Shown here in pieces: positions 33,393 to 41,845 of a stretch of 47,077 nucleotides of DNA. A program made the translations under genes and the position numbers. This DNA is from an uncultured Pelagibacteraceae bacterium (GTDB taxonomy: Bacteria > Pseudomonadota > Alphaproteobacteria > Pelagibacterales > Pelagibacteraceae), in assembly GCA_902518395.1 (NCBI GenBank), contig CABYFX010000005.1, forward strand, positions 1 to 47,077, in the 5' to 3' direction. The notes under the pieces were generated by a model, which saw only the letters and a program-made list of their open reading frames with translations, was not told the origin of the DNA and ran no database searches. How positions within the stretch are numbered: position 1 is the first letter of the stretch; the number at the start of each line of letters is the position of its first letter.

Positions 33393-34547
33393 TTAAAGAG
33401 AATTAAAATGAATCCATTTACTATTATTCTTACTTGACTCAATAACGTTTTCTATAAACTTCATTCCATCAATTCCATCATCAATAGTGGGGTAACAATT
33501 ATTTGATTTATCATATTCTTGTTTATTAATATTAGCTGAAAGCTCTTTGTAAACATCACTATAAATATTAGCAAAACCTTCTAAATAACCTTCTGGATGA
33601 CCTTGAGGAATTCTTGTTACATTTTTAGCTTCTTCACTCGTAGCATTACTGCCTCTCGTAATATTTTGAGTAGGGTTGCCAAATTTTGTATAAATAAGAT
33701 AATTAGGATCCTCTTGTCTCCATTCAATACCAGCATTTTCTCCATATACTCTTATTTTGAGATTATTTTCGTTTCCAACTGCTACTTGGCTTGACCATAT
33801 TGATCCTTTCGCACCTCCTATAAATCTTAGCATTATTTGGGCATTATCATCTACTTTTCTTCCTTCAACAAATGTATGAATATCAGCCGAAATTTCATCT
33901 ACCTCTAATCCAGTTATAAACCTAATCAAATTATAGGCATGAGTTCCAATATCACCTATACAACCACCTGCGCCTGATCTATTGGGGTCGGTTCTCCACT
34001 CTGCTTGCTTTAATCCACTATCCTCAGCCTTTGTAGTTAACCAATCTTGTGGATATTCAGCTTGAATAACTCTTAAAGAACCTAAGTCTCCTTTTTGAAC
34101 TAAAGACCTTGCATGTCGAACCATAGGATATCCCGTATAATTATGTGTCAAAGCAAATATTAATTTTTTACTTTCAATAATTTTTTTAAGATCTTTTGCC
34201 TCCTCACTAGACATACCAATTGGCTTATCGCAAATAATATGTATCCCTTTTTCTGCAAAGATTTTTGCAATAGGTACATGTAAATGATTTGGTGTTACTA
34301 TAGAAACTACATCAATACCGTCCGGTCTGACAGACTCTTTCTCTGCCATCTCTTGGTAGGTTTTATAGATCCTATCATTTTCTAGACCAAGATTTTTTCC
34401 AGTTTCTTTTGAATTATCAAAGTCAGAGGAAAATGATCCCGCTACTAATTCATAATACCCATCAAGTCTTAAAGCTATTCTATGGACACTTCCAATAAAA
34501 GCATCTTTTCCACCGCCAACCATTCCGATGCGTATTTTTCTATTCAT
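33393..34547 (-). CDS. Gfo/Idh/MocA-family oxidoreductase
   Basis: A 384-residue NAD(P)-dependent sugar or polyol dehydrogenase. It begins with a Rossmann loop (IRIGMVGGGKDAFIGSVHR). CDKPIGMS is the conserved EKP/DKP catalytic-lysine motif, and GDIGTHAYNLIRFITG supplies the active-site aspartate and histidine. It shares a start/stop base with the TIM-barrel isomerase upstream on the strand, and faces the ABC transporter across a divergent promoter. It should oxidise or epimerise the imported sugar; the exact substrate is unknown. Confidence 0.9.
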   Translation of the reverse strand: MNRKIRIGMVGGGKDAFIGSVHRIALRLDGYYELVAGSFSSDFDNSKETGKNLGLENDRIYKTYQEMAEKESVRPDGIDVVSIVTPNHLHVPIAKIFAEKGIHIICDKPIGMSSEEAKDLKKIIESKKLIFALTHNYTGYPMVRHARSLVQKGDLGSLRVIQAEYPQDWLTTKAEDSGLKQAEWRTDPNRSGAGGCIGDIGTHAYNLIRFITGLEVDEISADIHTFVEGRKVDDNAQIMLRFIGGAKGSIWSSQVAVGNENNLKIRVYGENAGIEWRQEDPNYLIYTKFGNPTQNITRGSNATSEEAKNVTRIPQGHPEGYLEGFANIYSDVYKELSANINKQEYDKSNNCYPTIDDGIDGMKFIENVIESSKNNSKWIHFNSL

Positions 34548-35602
34548 TAATTAATGCCAAGCATCTTTTTATTTGCTTCATGGTCAGCACCACTACCTGC
34601 GAAATCATCGAAAGCTTTTTCTGTTGTATTAATAATGTGATTTTTTATGAATTCAGCTCCCTCTCTTGCTCCATCTTCCGGATGTTTAAGACAACATTCC
34701 CATTCAAGAACTGCCCAACCATCATAATCATATGAGGTTAGTTTTGAAAATATGGATTTAAAATCAACCTGTCCATCCCCGAGTGATCTAAATCTACCAG
34801 CTCTATTAACCCAAGACTGGAAACCACCATAGACACCTTGTTTTCCAGATGGATTTAACTCAGCATCTTTAACATGAAACATTTTTATCTTCTCATGATA
34901 AATATCAATATGAGCTAAATAATCCAGATGTTGCAGAACATAATGACTTGGATCAAAAAGCATATTACATCTTTTATGATTACCAACTCTTTCTAAGAAC
35001 ATTTCAAAAGTTACACCATCATGAAGATCTTCACCTGGATGTATTTCATAACATAAATCAACTCCATTATGATCAAAGTGATCAAGAATAGGCCTCCATC
35101 TTTTTGATAGTTCATCAAAAGCATTTTCAATTAGACCTTCAGGTCTTTGTGGCCAAGGATAAACATAAGGCCAAGCAAGTGCTCCTGAAAAAGTTACATG
35201 TTTATCTATTCCTAGACTGTTTGATACTTTTGCAGCCATCATCAATTGATTTACAGCCCATTCTTGCCTTGCTTTAGGATTTCCTCTTACTTCAGGCGCA
35301 GCAAAACCATCAAAAGCAGAATCATAAGCAGGATGCACTGCAACAAGTTGACCTTGAAGGTGAGTTGATAATTCTGTAATTTCTAAATTGTGTGATTTAG
35401 CAATTCCTTTAACCTCATCACAATAATCTTTACTTTCAGATGCTTTTTTTAAATCAATTAATCTACCATCCCAACTAGGAATTTGTATACCTTTGTAACC
35501 GAGAGATGATGCCCATTTACAAATATTATCTAAAGAATTAAACGGTGCATCTTCGCCTACAAATTGTGCTAGGAAAATTGCAGGACCTTTTATTTTGTTC
35601 AT
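34547..35602 (-). CDS. Sugar phosphate isomerase/epimerase (AP endonuclease 2 fold)
   Basis: A 351-residue TIM barrel of the IolE/IolI-like family. Metal ligands expected for this fold are visible in order: Glu in CYEIHPGED, Asp in MLFDPSHYV, His in MFHVKDAEL and Glu in AVLEWECC. It probably isomerises or epimerises a keto-sugar or inositol-type compound. The pair with the Gfo/Idh/MocA gene (one-base overlap) is a common module in sugar and inositol degradation. An AAGGGG ribosome-binding site precedes its start. Confidence 0.9.
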   Translation of the reverse strand: MNKIKGPAIFLAQFVGEDAPFNSLDNICKWASSLGYKGIQIPSWDGRLIDLKKASESKDYCDEVKGIAKSHNLEITELSTHLQGQLVAVHPAYDSAFDGFAAPEVRGNPKARQEWAVNQLMMAAKVSNSLGIDKHVTFSGALAWPYVYPWPQRPEGLIENAFDELSKRWRPILDHFDHNGVDLCYEIHPGEDLHDGVTFEMFLERVGNHKRCNMLFDPSHYVLQHLDYLAHIDIYHEKIKMFHVKDAELNPSGKQGVYGGFQSWVNRAGRFRSLGDGQVDFKSIFSKLTSYDYDGWAVLEWECCLKHPEDGAREGAEFIKNHIINTTEKAFDDFAGSGADHEANKKMLGIN

Positions 35603-35684
35603 AATTCCCCTTTCTTTTTAATTTTTTACATAAACTATTTTTTACAAAAAAAATACTAGCAGGCACAAGTCTTCTTGGATAGAA

Positions 35685-35698
35685 TATTCTTAAGAATA
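35685..35698. promoter_or_regulatory. 14-bp palindrome in the divergent sugar-locus promoter region
   Basis: TATTCTTAAGAATA is a perfect palindrome in the 117-base gap between the isomerase start (minus) and the binding-protein start (plus), only 22 bases before the latter. It is a candidate operator for a regulator of both directions. The AT-rich composition makes chance palindromes plausible, and no regulator gene is adjacent. Confidence 0.4.
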
Positions 35699-35719
35699 AT
35701 TAAACTAATAGGAGATAAA

Positions 35720-37024
35720 ATGAAAAAAATAATGATTTTATTGTTTGTTTCTCTATTTACTTTTTCTGCAAATTCAAATGCTAAGTCAATCACATTAGGA
35801 TGGGCCGCTTGGGACCCTGCTAATGCTTTACAAGAACTTACTAAAGAGTTTACAGCAGAGACAGGAATAGATGTCAACTTCGAATTCGTGCCATGGCCAA
35901 ATTTTGCAGATCGTATGTTGAACGAACTTAACAACAAAGGTAAAACTTTTGACTTGTTAATCGGTGACTCACAATGGATTGGTGCTGGTGCAGTATATGG
36001 ACACTACGTAAAATTGAATGACTTCTTTGATAAAGAAGGTATTTCAATGAATGATTTCTCACCTGCAACAGTTTATGCATATTCAACTTGGCCTAAAGGA
36101 AGTGAAAACTATTATGCATTACCAGCTATGGGAGACGCATTAGCTTGGGCTTATAGAAAAGACTGGTTTGATAGACCAGAACTTAATTCTGAGTTCAAAA
36201 AGAAACACGGTTATGATCTAGGAGTTCCTGCAAATTGGAATCAATTACATGATATGTGTTCATTCTTCCAAGGAAGAGAAATTGATGGCCAAAAAAGATA
36301 TGGTGCAGCCATTAATACAGAGCGTGGATCTGAAGGTATTACAATGGGTGTTACAGCTGCAATGTATGCATGGGGTATGGAATATGAAAATCCAAATAAA
36401 CCATATGATATGGAAGGGTTTTTCAATTCTCCTCAAGCAGTAGAAGCTGTAGAGTTTTACAGAAAATTATATGAAGACTGTGCACCTCCAGGACACTCTG
36501 ATGCTTACATGGTAGCAAACTTAGATGCATATAAATCAGGACAAGTTGCATTCCAAATGAACTGGTATGCTTTTTGGCCAGGTGTTTCTAAAGAAGATAG
36601 CGACGGAAGAGTTAGTGGTTTCTTTGCAAATCCAAAACAAAATGTAGCTGCTGCAACATTAGGTGGTCAAGGTATATCTGTTGTTAAATATTCAGATAAA
36701 CAAGATCTTGCATTAGAATATATTAAATGGTTTGCAAGACCAGATATACAGCAAAAATGGTGGGATTTGGGAGGATATTCATGTCATAATGATGTTCTAA
36801 ATTCACCATCTTTTCCAACGTCTACAGTTTATGCACAAGGTTTCCTAGACTCAATGGGGATAGTCAAAGATTTTTGGCAAGAACCTACATTTGTTGAGTT
36901 AATGTTACCTATGCAGGAAGCTATTCATGACTATGTTGTTAATGGAAAAGGTACTGCTAAAGGTGCTTTAGATAAAATCATTGAAGAGTGGGTTGAAGTA
37001 TTCGAAGCAGACGGAAAACTTTAA
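35720..37024 (+). CDS. Sugar/polyol ABC transporter substrate-binding protein
   Basis: A 434-residue family-1 solute-binding protein. ATG 35720 is chosen over the in-frame one at 35675 because it has GGAGA just upstream and begins a signal peptide (MKKIMILLFVSLFTFSANSNA). The mature part (SITLGWAAWDPANALQELTKEF, then FDLLIGDSQWIG, and PDIQQKWWDLGGYSCHNDVL) is typical of carbohydrate-binding proteins. Many tryptophans and tyrosines suggest stacking on a sugar or polyol. It is the first gene of the uptake operon and is followed by a terminator that probably limits read-through. Confidence 0.93.
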   Translation: MKKIMILLFVSLFTFSANSNAKSITLGWAAWDPANALQELTKEFTAETGIDVNFEFVPWPNFADRMLNELNNKGKTFDLLIGDSQWIGAGAVYGHYVKLNDFFDKEGISMNDFSPATVYAYSTWPKGSENYYALPAMGDALAWAYRKDWFDRPELNSEFKKKHGYDLGVPANWNQLHDMCSFFQGREIDGQKRYGAAINTERGSEGITMGVTAAMYAWGMEYENPNKPYDMEGFFNSPQAVEAVEFYRKLYEDCAPPGHSDAYMVANLDAYKSGQVAFQMNWYAFWPGVSKEDSDGRVSGFFANPKQNVAAATLGGQGISVVKYSDKQDLALEYIKWFARPDIQQKWWDLGGYSCHNDVLNSPSFPTSTVYAQGFLDSMGIVKDFWQEPTFVELMLPMQEAIHDYVVNGKGTAKGALDKIIEEWVEVFEADGKL

Positions 37025-37054
37025 CAATACTATTTGAAGATATAAAAAAAAGAG

Positions 37055-37080
37055 GGGGGGATATCATCTCCCCTTTTTTT
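37055..37080 (+). terminator. Terminator/attenuator between binding protein and permeases
   Basis: A G-rich arm (GGGGGGAT, 37055-37062) pairs with ATCTCCCC (37066-37073), with one G-U pair and a 3-base loop, and is followed by TTTTTTT (37074-37080). It lies in the 70-base gap after the binding-protein gene and would make that protein far more abundant than the membrane parts. Confidence 0.8.
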
Positions 37081-37094
37081 GTTAAAAAAATCAT

Positions 37095-37994
37095 ATGAGC
37101 GTTAAAAAAAAATTTAAAGGACTATCTGATAAAGCTGTAGCGTGGCTTTTTATTGGTCCCTCTGTATTTCTTTTATTAGCAATAAATATTTATCCGTTGA
37201 TTTACGCAATTAGAATGTCTTTCACAAATTTTTATGCAAATAAAATTGGAAGAGAACCACAATTTGTAGGTTTAAAAAATTATATAAAAGTTCTTAATAA
37301 AGAGGCTATATGGGAAAAAATGCAGGTTACAGCAAACTTTATGTTTTGGACTTTGTTACTTCAGGCAGTAATAGGTCTAGGTTTAGCTTTATTATTAAAT
37401 AGGAAATTTAAAGGTAATGAATTATTAACTACCTTAATAGTGTTGCCGATGATGTTGTCGCCTGCTGTTGTGGGTGTGTTTTGGACATATCTTTATAATC
37501 CTCAAGTAGGTTTGTTTAATTATGTTATTAATTTTTTCCACGATTTTGGAAGTTTCGATATGATTGGATCAAGTGTGCTTGCGCCGTGGTCAATAGTTAT
37601 TGTTGATACTTGGATGTGGACACCTTTTACAATGTTAATTTGTTTGGCTGGTCTAAGATCTGTTCCAAATTATTTATATGAAGCGGCAGAAGTCGATAGA
37701 GCTAGTAAATGGCAACAATTTATTTACATCACATTACCATCTGTATTACCATTTTTATTGTTGGCATTATTATTTAGGGGAATTGAGAATTTTAAAATGT
37801 TTGATATGGTCGTCGAACTTACATCCGGTGGCCCTGGATCAGCTACAGAGCTCGCCTCAATCAATTTAAAAAGAGAAGCATTTGAAAAATGGAAAACCGG
37901 TTATAGTTCGGCTTTTGCAGTAATTCTTTTTGTAACTATTTTTGGTTTTGGAAATGTTTATGTAAAAGTAATGAATAAGATAAAGGAACGCTGA
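37095..37994 (+). CDS. ABC sugar/polyol permease (MalF/UgpA type)
   Basis: A 299-residue inner-membrane permease with six predicted helices. The EAA loop for docking the ATPase reads YLYEAAEVDRASKWQQFIYITLP. The N-terminal AWLFIGPSVFLLLAINIYPLIYA is the usual first helix. Its last base is shared with the start of the second permease. It is placed 70 bases after the binding protein, beyond the terminator. Confidence 0.94.
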   Translation: MSVKKKFKGLSDKAVAWLFIGPSVFLLLAINIYPLIYAIRMSFTNFYANKIGREPQFVGLKNYIKVLNKEAIWEKMQVTANFMFWTLLLQAVIGLGLALLLNRKFKGNELLTTLIVLPMMLSPAVVGVFWTYLYNPQVGLFNYVINFFHDFGSFDMIGSSVLAPWSIVIVDTWMWTPFTMLICLAGLRSVPNYLYEAAEVDRASKWQQFIYITLPSVLPFLLLALLFRGIENFKMFDMVVELTSGGPGSATELASINLKREAFEKWKTGYSSAFAVILFVTIFGFGNVYVKVMNKIKER

Positions 37995-38938
37995 TGGATA
38001 CATCTAGATCATATTTAGAACCTTCGTCGTTTTCAAAGAAACTCGCTGCTACAATTATTATTGTTTATACAGTAATAACATTGATTCCTATTTCTTGGAT
38101 GGTGATGACCAGCTTCAAGAATGTAAATAGTGCAATTTCTTATCCACCTGAAGTATTTTTTGAACCATCATTAGAAGGATATGTTAATTTGTTTACTAAT
38201 AGATCAAGACAATCTCAGGAATATCTTGACTCACTTCCACCACCAGAAAATTGGTATGAAGAACTGGTTAGAAGTAGAGAGATGGTTATTACAGGTCCAT
38301 CAAAATTTTTAGGAAGATATTCAAACTCAATGATAATTGGATTTGGTTCAACTTTTGCATCTGTATTTTTGGGTGCATTAGCAGCGTATGCCTTTTCAAG
38401 GTTTAGGGTTCCATTAAAAGATGATTTATTATTTTTTATTCTCTCTACTAGGATGTTTCCACCAATTGCCGTGGCTGTTCCAATATTTATTATGTATAGA
38501 AAATTAGGATTAGGGGATACTCACCTTGGAATGATCATATTATATACAGTAGTAAATTTAAGTTTAGCAGTGTGGCTGTTAAAAGGATTTATGGATGAAA
38601 TTCCTAAAGAATATGAAGAAGCAGCTATGATTGATGGATATTCTAGACTTCAAGCATTCTTTAAAGTTGTTCTTCCACAAGCGATGACTGGTATAGCTGC
38701 AACAGCAATCTTTTGTATGATTTTTTCATGGAATGAATATGCATTTGCAGTTTTACTTACCCAATTTAATGCACAAACGGCTCCACCATTTATACCTACA
38801 ATTATAGGAGAAGGTGGTTTGGATTGGCCTGCAATTGGTGCTGGTACAACTTTATTTTTATTACCAGTAATGATTTTTACAATTATTTTAAGAAAACATC
38901 TTTTAAGAGGGATTACTTTTGGAGCAGTGAGGAAATAA
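37994..38938 (+). CDS. ABC sugar/polyol permease (MalG/UgpE type)
   Basis: A 314-residue partner permease with six predicted helices and an EAA loop (IPKEYEEAAMIDGYSRLQAFFKVVLP). A long loop after the first helix (FEPSLEGYVNLFTNRSRQSQ onward) is a common feature of this type. It overlaps the upstream permease and the next small gene by one base each. Confidence 0.94.
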   Translation: MDTSRSYLEPSSFSKKLAATIIIVYTVITLIPISWMVMTSFKNVNSAISYPPEVFFEPSLEGYVNLFTNRSRQSQEYLDSLPPPENWYEELVRSREMVITGPSKFLGRYSNSMIIGFGSTFASVFLGALAAYAFSRFRVPLKDDLLFFILSTRMFPPIAVAVPIFIMYRKLGLGDTHLGMIILYTVVNLSLAVWLLKGFMDEIPKEYEEAAMIDGYSRLQAFFKVVLPQAMTGIAATAIFCMIFSWNEYAFAVLLTQFNAQTAPPFIPTIIGEGGLDWPAIGAGTTLFLLPVMIFTIILRKHLLRGITFGAVRK

Positions 38939-39129
38939 TGCAAGAAGAGAGGTCATTAATGAGAAAAATATTTAGAAGAGTTTACTGGGAGAATTTGTCT
39001 ACAGTATTAATTTTACTTGGAGTTTTCATGCTGTTACAGCCATTCGCAATGTGGATGTATACGTACTCATTTATTGTAATTTTAGTTGGAACTATAGGTT
39101 TCGTAATCACAAGTCACTTTCCGGATTAA
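38938..39129 (+). CDS. Small two-helix membrane protein of the transporter operon
   Basis: A 63-residue protein read from ATG 38938 (TAATG with the permease stop); an earlier in-frame ATG lies deep in that gene. It has a basic N-terminus (MQEERSLMRKIFRRVYW) and two helices, roughly residues 20-36 and 42-58. Rhizobial glycerol transport operons (glpSTPQUV) also carry a small membrane protein, GlpU, next to the permeases, and likewise two ATPase genes; whether this protein is homologous is not shown. It may be an accessory subunit of the importer. Confidence 0.75.
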   Translation: MQEERSLMRKIFRRVYWENLSTVLILLGVFMLLQPFAMWMYTYSFIVILVGTIGFVITSHFPD

Positions 39130-39130
39130 T

Positions 39131-40213
39131 ATGTCTCAAATTAAAATAGCAAATTTACAAAAATCATTTGGAGATTTTACTGCAGTCAAAAACTCAAATT
39201 TAACAATTAATGATAAAGAGTTTTTTGTTTTGCTAGGCCCATCTGGTTGTGGAAAAACAACAACTCTTAGAATGATTGCTGGATTAGAGTTACCAACATC
39301 AGGAGAAATTTACTTAGGCGAAGAAGAAGTTGGAATGTTAAGAGCATCTGAAAGAGATATTGCATTCGTTTTTCAATTGTTCGCACTTTATCCACATATG
39401 AACGTAAAAAATAACTTATCTTTTCCCCTAAAAATGCAGGGTTATAGCAGAAGTGAAATTAAAACTAGAGTTGAGGAGGCAGCAAAACTTTTAAGAATTG
39501 ATCATATTTTAAACTCTAGTATTTCATCTTTATCTGGCGGAGACAGACAACGTGTAGCCCTTGGTAGAGCTTTAGTAAGAAGGCCAAAAGCATTTTTAAT
39601 GGATGAGCCTTTAGGTACTTTGGATGCTGAATTTAGAGAATTAATGTGTTTAGAACTCAAGAAATTGCATATCGATATTGGCGCTACCACTGTTTACGTA
39701 ACACATGATCAATTAGAGGCAATGTCTTTAGCTGATCGTATTGCAGTAATGGATGGTGGTGAAATCTTACAAGCTGATGAACCTGCAGTAATCTACAATA
39801 AACCAGCAACTAAATTTGTAGCATCATTTATTGGCTCCCCTGGAATGAATTTTATAAATATTGATCAAGGTATTTCTAATGAACAATCTACTTTAAATAT
39901 AGAGGGTACAGATTTTAAAATACCTAAACAGTATGAAATATCAAAAAGTAAAAAAAACTCATTTGGAATTCGACCTGAAAATTTATCTCTTACTAATGAT
40001 GGTGGTCTTAAAGGTTCGGTATTTGGAGTTGAATATTTAGGTTCAAGAAAAATTGTAACGGTTAAAACTAATTTTGGAGAAATCAAAGTAAAAACCAATA
40101 TTTCAACAAGTGTTAAGATCAATGAAAATGTACAAGTAAAACCCTCCAATAATAACATAATTATTTTTGATGGTGAGACTGACAGATCTCTTAAAAGTGA
40201 GTTTATGAATTAA
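39131..40213 (+). CDS. ABC transporter ATP-binding protein, first of two (UgpC/GlpS-like)
   Basis: A 360-residue sugar-type ATPase. Walker A is GPSGCGKT (36-43), the signature is LSGGDRQ (134-140), Walker B AFLMDEP (154-160), and the H-loop His192 is in YVTHDQLEAM. The C-terminal regulatory OB-type region follows residue 235. It starts one base after the small membrane protein and overlaps the second ATPase by one base. Two distinct ATPase genes imply a heterodimeric motor, as in GlpST systems. Confidence 0.94.
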   Translation: MSQIKIANLQKSFGDFTAVKNSNLTINDKEFFVLLGPSGCGKTTTLRMIAGLELPTSGEIYLGEEEVGMLRASERDIAFVFQLFALYPHMNVKNNLSFPLKMQGYSRSEIKTRVEEAAKLLRIDHILNSSISSLSGGDRQRVALGRALVRRPKAFLMDEPLGTLDAEFRELMCLELKKLHIDIGATTVYVTHDQLEAMSLADRIAVMDGGEILQADEPAVIYNKPATKFVASFIGSPGMNFINIDQGISNEQSTLNIEGTDFKIPKQYEISKSKKNSFGIRPENLSLTNDGGLKGSVFGVEYLGSRKIVTVKTNFGEIKVKTNISTSVKINENVQVKPSNNNIIIFDGETDRSLKSEFMN

Positions 40214-41220
40214 TGGCAAAAATAGAATTAAAAAATTTATCTAAAACCTATAATAAAAAAATTGAGGCTTTGCACGATATAAATTTTACCATTGAGGATG
40301 GACAGTTTTTTGTTTTATTAGGTCCATCTGGTGCTGGAAAAACTACTACATTAAGATGTATTGCTGGATTAGAGAAAATAGATAATGGCAGTATTTTATT
40401 TAATGATGAGTCTGTAACTGAAGATCAGCCAGCTTCAAGAGATGTTTGTTTTGTGTTTCAACAATACTCTTTATACCCTCACTATAGTGTCTATGAAAAT
40501 TTAGCATTCCCTTTAAGATCTCCAATGAGAAAATTACCTGAAGAAGAAATAAAAACTAAGGTTGAGAGTATTGCGAGTATGTTAAAGATTTCAAATAAAC
40601 TAAATAATAAAGCTACACAATTATCTGGTGGTGAGATGCAAAGAGTTGCAATAGGACGAGCACTAGTTCGTGAGCCAAATTTATACTTGATGGATGAACC
40701 TCTGTCATCTTTAGATGCTAAATTAAGAGAGAGTCTTAGGGTTGAGTTAAAAAATATTCAAACTAATCTAAATTCAACAATACTTTATGTTACACATGAC
40801 CAAGCAGAAGCAACCACTTTAGCAGATAAAATTGGAGTTTTAAAAGAGGGTCATTTAGTGCAAATAGGAACTCCTGAAGAAATATATGAAAATCCTAATT
40901 CTATATATGTTTCGCAAAGATTGGGATCACCGAAAATTAATATTCTCCCTGGAACATTATTTGGAATGAATGATGTACCTACATTTGGAATAAGACCTGA
41001 AAATATTACAATAGGAACCGGAAATTATTCAGCTAAAATTACTTCTATTGAAAATCTAGGTTCAGAAACTGTAGTTGCTTTAAATTTTAAAGACCAAGAA
41101 ATACTAGTGTCAATTCAAGGTAACTATAAATCATCAACAAATGATACAATTAATTTTGACATGAATAATGAAAAAGTTTTAAGATTTGATCAAGAAGGAA
41201 ATAGAATTTATGAGCGTTAG
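40213..41220 (+). CDS. ABC transporter ATP-binding protein, second of two (GlpT-like)
   Basis: A 335-residue ATPase. Walker A is GPSGAGKT (37-44), the signature LSGGEMQ (137-143), Walker B LYLMDEP, and the H-loop is in YVTHDQAEATTL. It is similar to the first ATPase but distinct in its N-terminal loop and tail. It overlaps dhaL by 11 bases. The order binding protein, two permeases, small membrane protein, two ATPases resembles a rearranged glp-type polyol locus. Confidence 0.94.
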   Translation: MAKIELKNLSKTYNKKIEALHDINFTIEDGQFFVLLGPSGAGKTTTLRCIAGLEKIDNGSILFNDESVTEDQPASRDVCFVFQQYSLYPHYSVYENLAFPLRSPMRKLPEEEIKTKVESIASMLKISNKLNNKATQLSGGEMQRVAIGRALVREPNLYLMDEPLSSLDAKLRESLRVELKNIQTNLNSTILYVTHDQAEATTLADKIGVLKEGHLVQIGTPEEIYENPNSIYVSQRLGSPKINILPGTLFGMNDVPTFGIRPENITIGTGNYSAKITSIENLGSETVVALNFKDQEILVSIQGNYKSSTNDTINFDMNNEKVLRFDQEGNRIYER

Positions 41221-41836
41221 TTTTTTAATTTCTCAAGCAAAAGGTGTCCAAAAGGTTATAGATGAAAATTCTGCAGAAATTGAGGTTCTTGATCAGAAAA
41301 TTGGAGATGGAGACCATATTTTTAACATTCAAAGAGGTTTGAAGTTAGTAGTTGAACTTGAAGACGCTATTAAAGATCTACCATTATCCAAAGCTTTAAA
41401 TATGATAGCAATGAAAGTTCTGTCAGGTATTGGCGGATCATCAGGCGCATTATTTGGAACTTTTTTTATGACTATGGCTAAATCTTCTGATCTAGATAAA
41501 GATGTTGATTTTAATAAAGCATGTGAAATGATTATTAGTGGAATTAAAGCCATGAAAGAAAGAGGAAAAGCTGATGTTGGAGAAAAAACTATGATGGATG
41601 TTTTGTTACCAGTTTCAGACAAACTAAACGAATTAAAAAATGAAAGTGAATTTAAATCAGGTTTAAATGAAGTAATAAAAATTGCAGAAGAAAGAATGTT
41701 ATCTACAAAAGATATGTTAGCCACAAAAGGTAGAGCTTCTTTTTTAGGTGAACGTGCAAAAGGACATATAGATCCTGGAGCTCGCTCTTCTCAGCTTATA
41801 ATCGATACAATTTGTAAATCAGTAATAAACAATTAG
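41210..41836 (+). CDS. dhaL: Dihydroxyacetone kinase, DhaL subunit
   Basis: A 208-residue nucleotide-binding kinase subunit, read from ATG 41210, which overlaps the upstream ATPase by 11 bases and has AAGGA upstream; a TTG at 41186 is less likely. The magnesium-binding aspartates Asp28, Asp33 and Asp35 are in LDQKIGDGDH, with GGSSGALFGTFF, VGEKTMMDVL and the C-terminal KGRASFLGERAKGHIDPGARSS all typical of DhaL. Together with DhaK it phosphorylates dihydroxyacetone or a related keto-sugar. No DhaM or PTS gene is in the window. Confidence 0.94.
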   Translation: MSVSFLISQAKGVQKVIDENSAEIEVLDQKIGDGDHIFNIQRGLKLVVELEDAIKDLPLSKALNMIAMKVLSGIGGSSGALFGTFFMTMAKSSDLDKDVDFNKACEMIISGIKAMKERGKADVGEKTMMDVLLPVSDKLNELKNESEFKSGLNEVIKIAEERMLSTKDMLATKGRASFLGERAKGHIDPGARSSQLIIDTICKSVINN

Positions 41837-41845
41837 GAGGGAAAA

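Noticed and set aside
38650..38943. A 97-codon antisense frame over the second permease
   Set aside because: Antisense shadow of a strongly supported permease with no independent support.
41329..41724. A 131-codon open frame on the minus strand inside dhaL
   Set aside because: It mirrors dhaL, whose motifs are complete; no ribosome-binding site or homology was seen.
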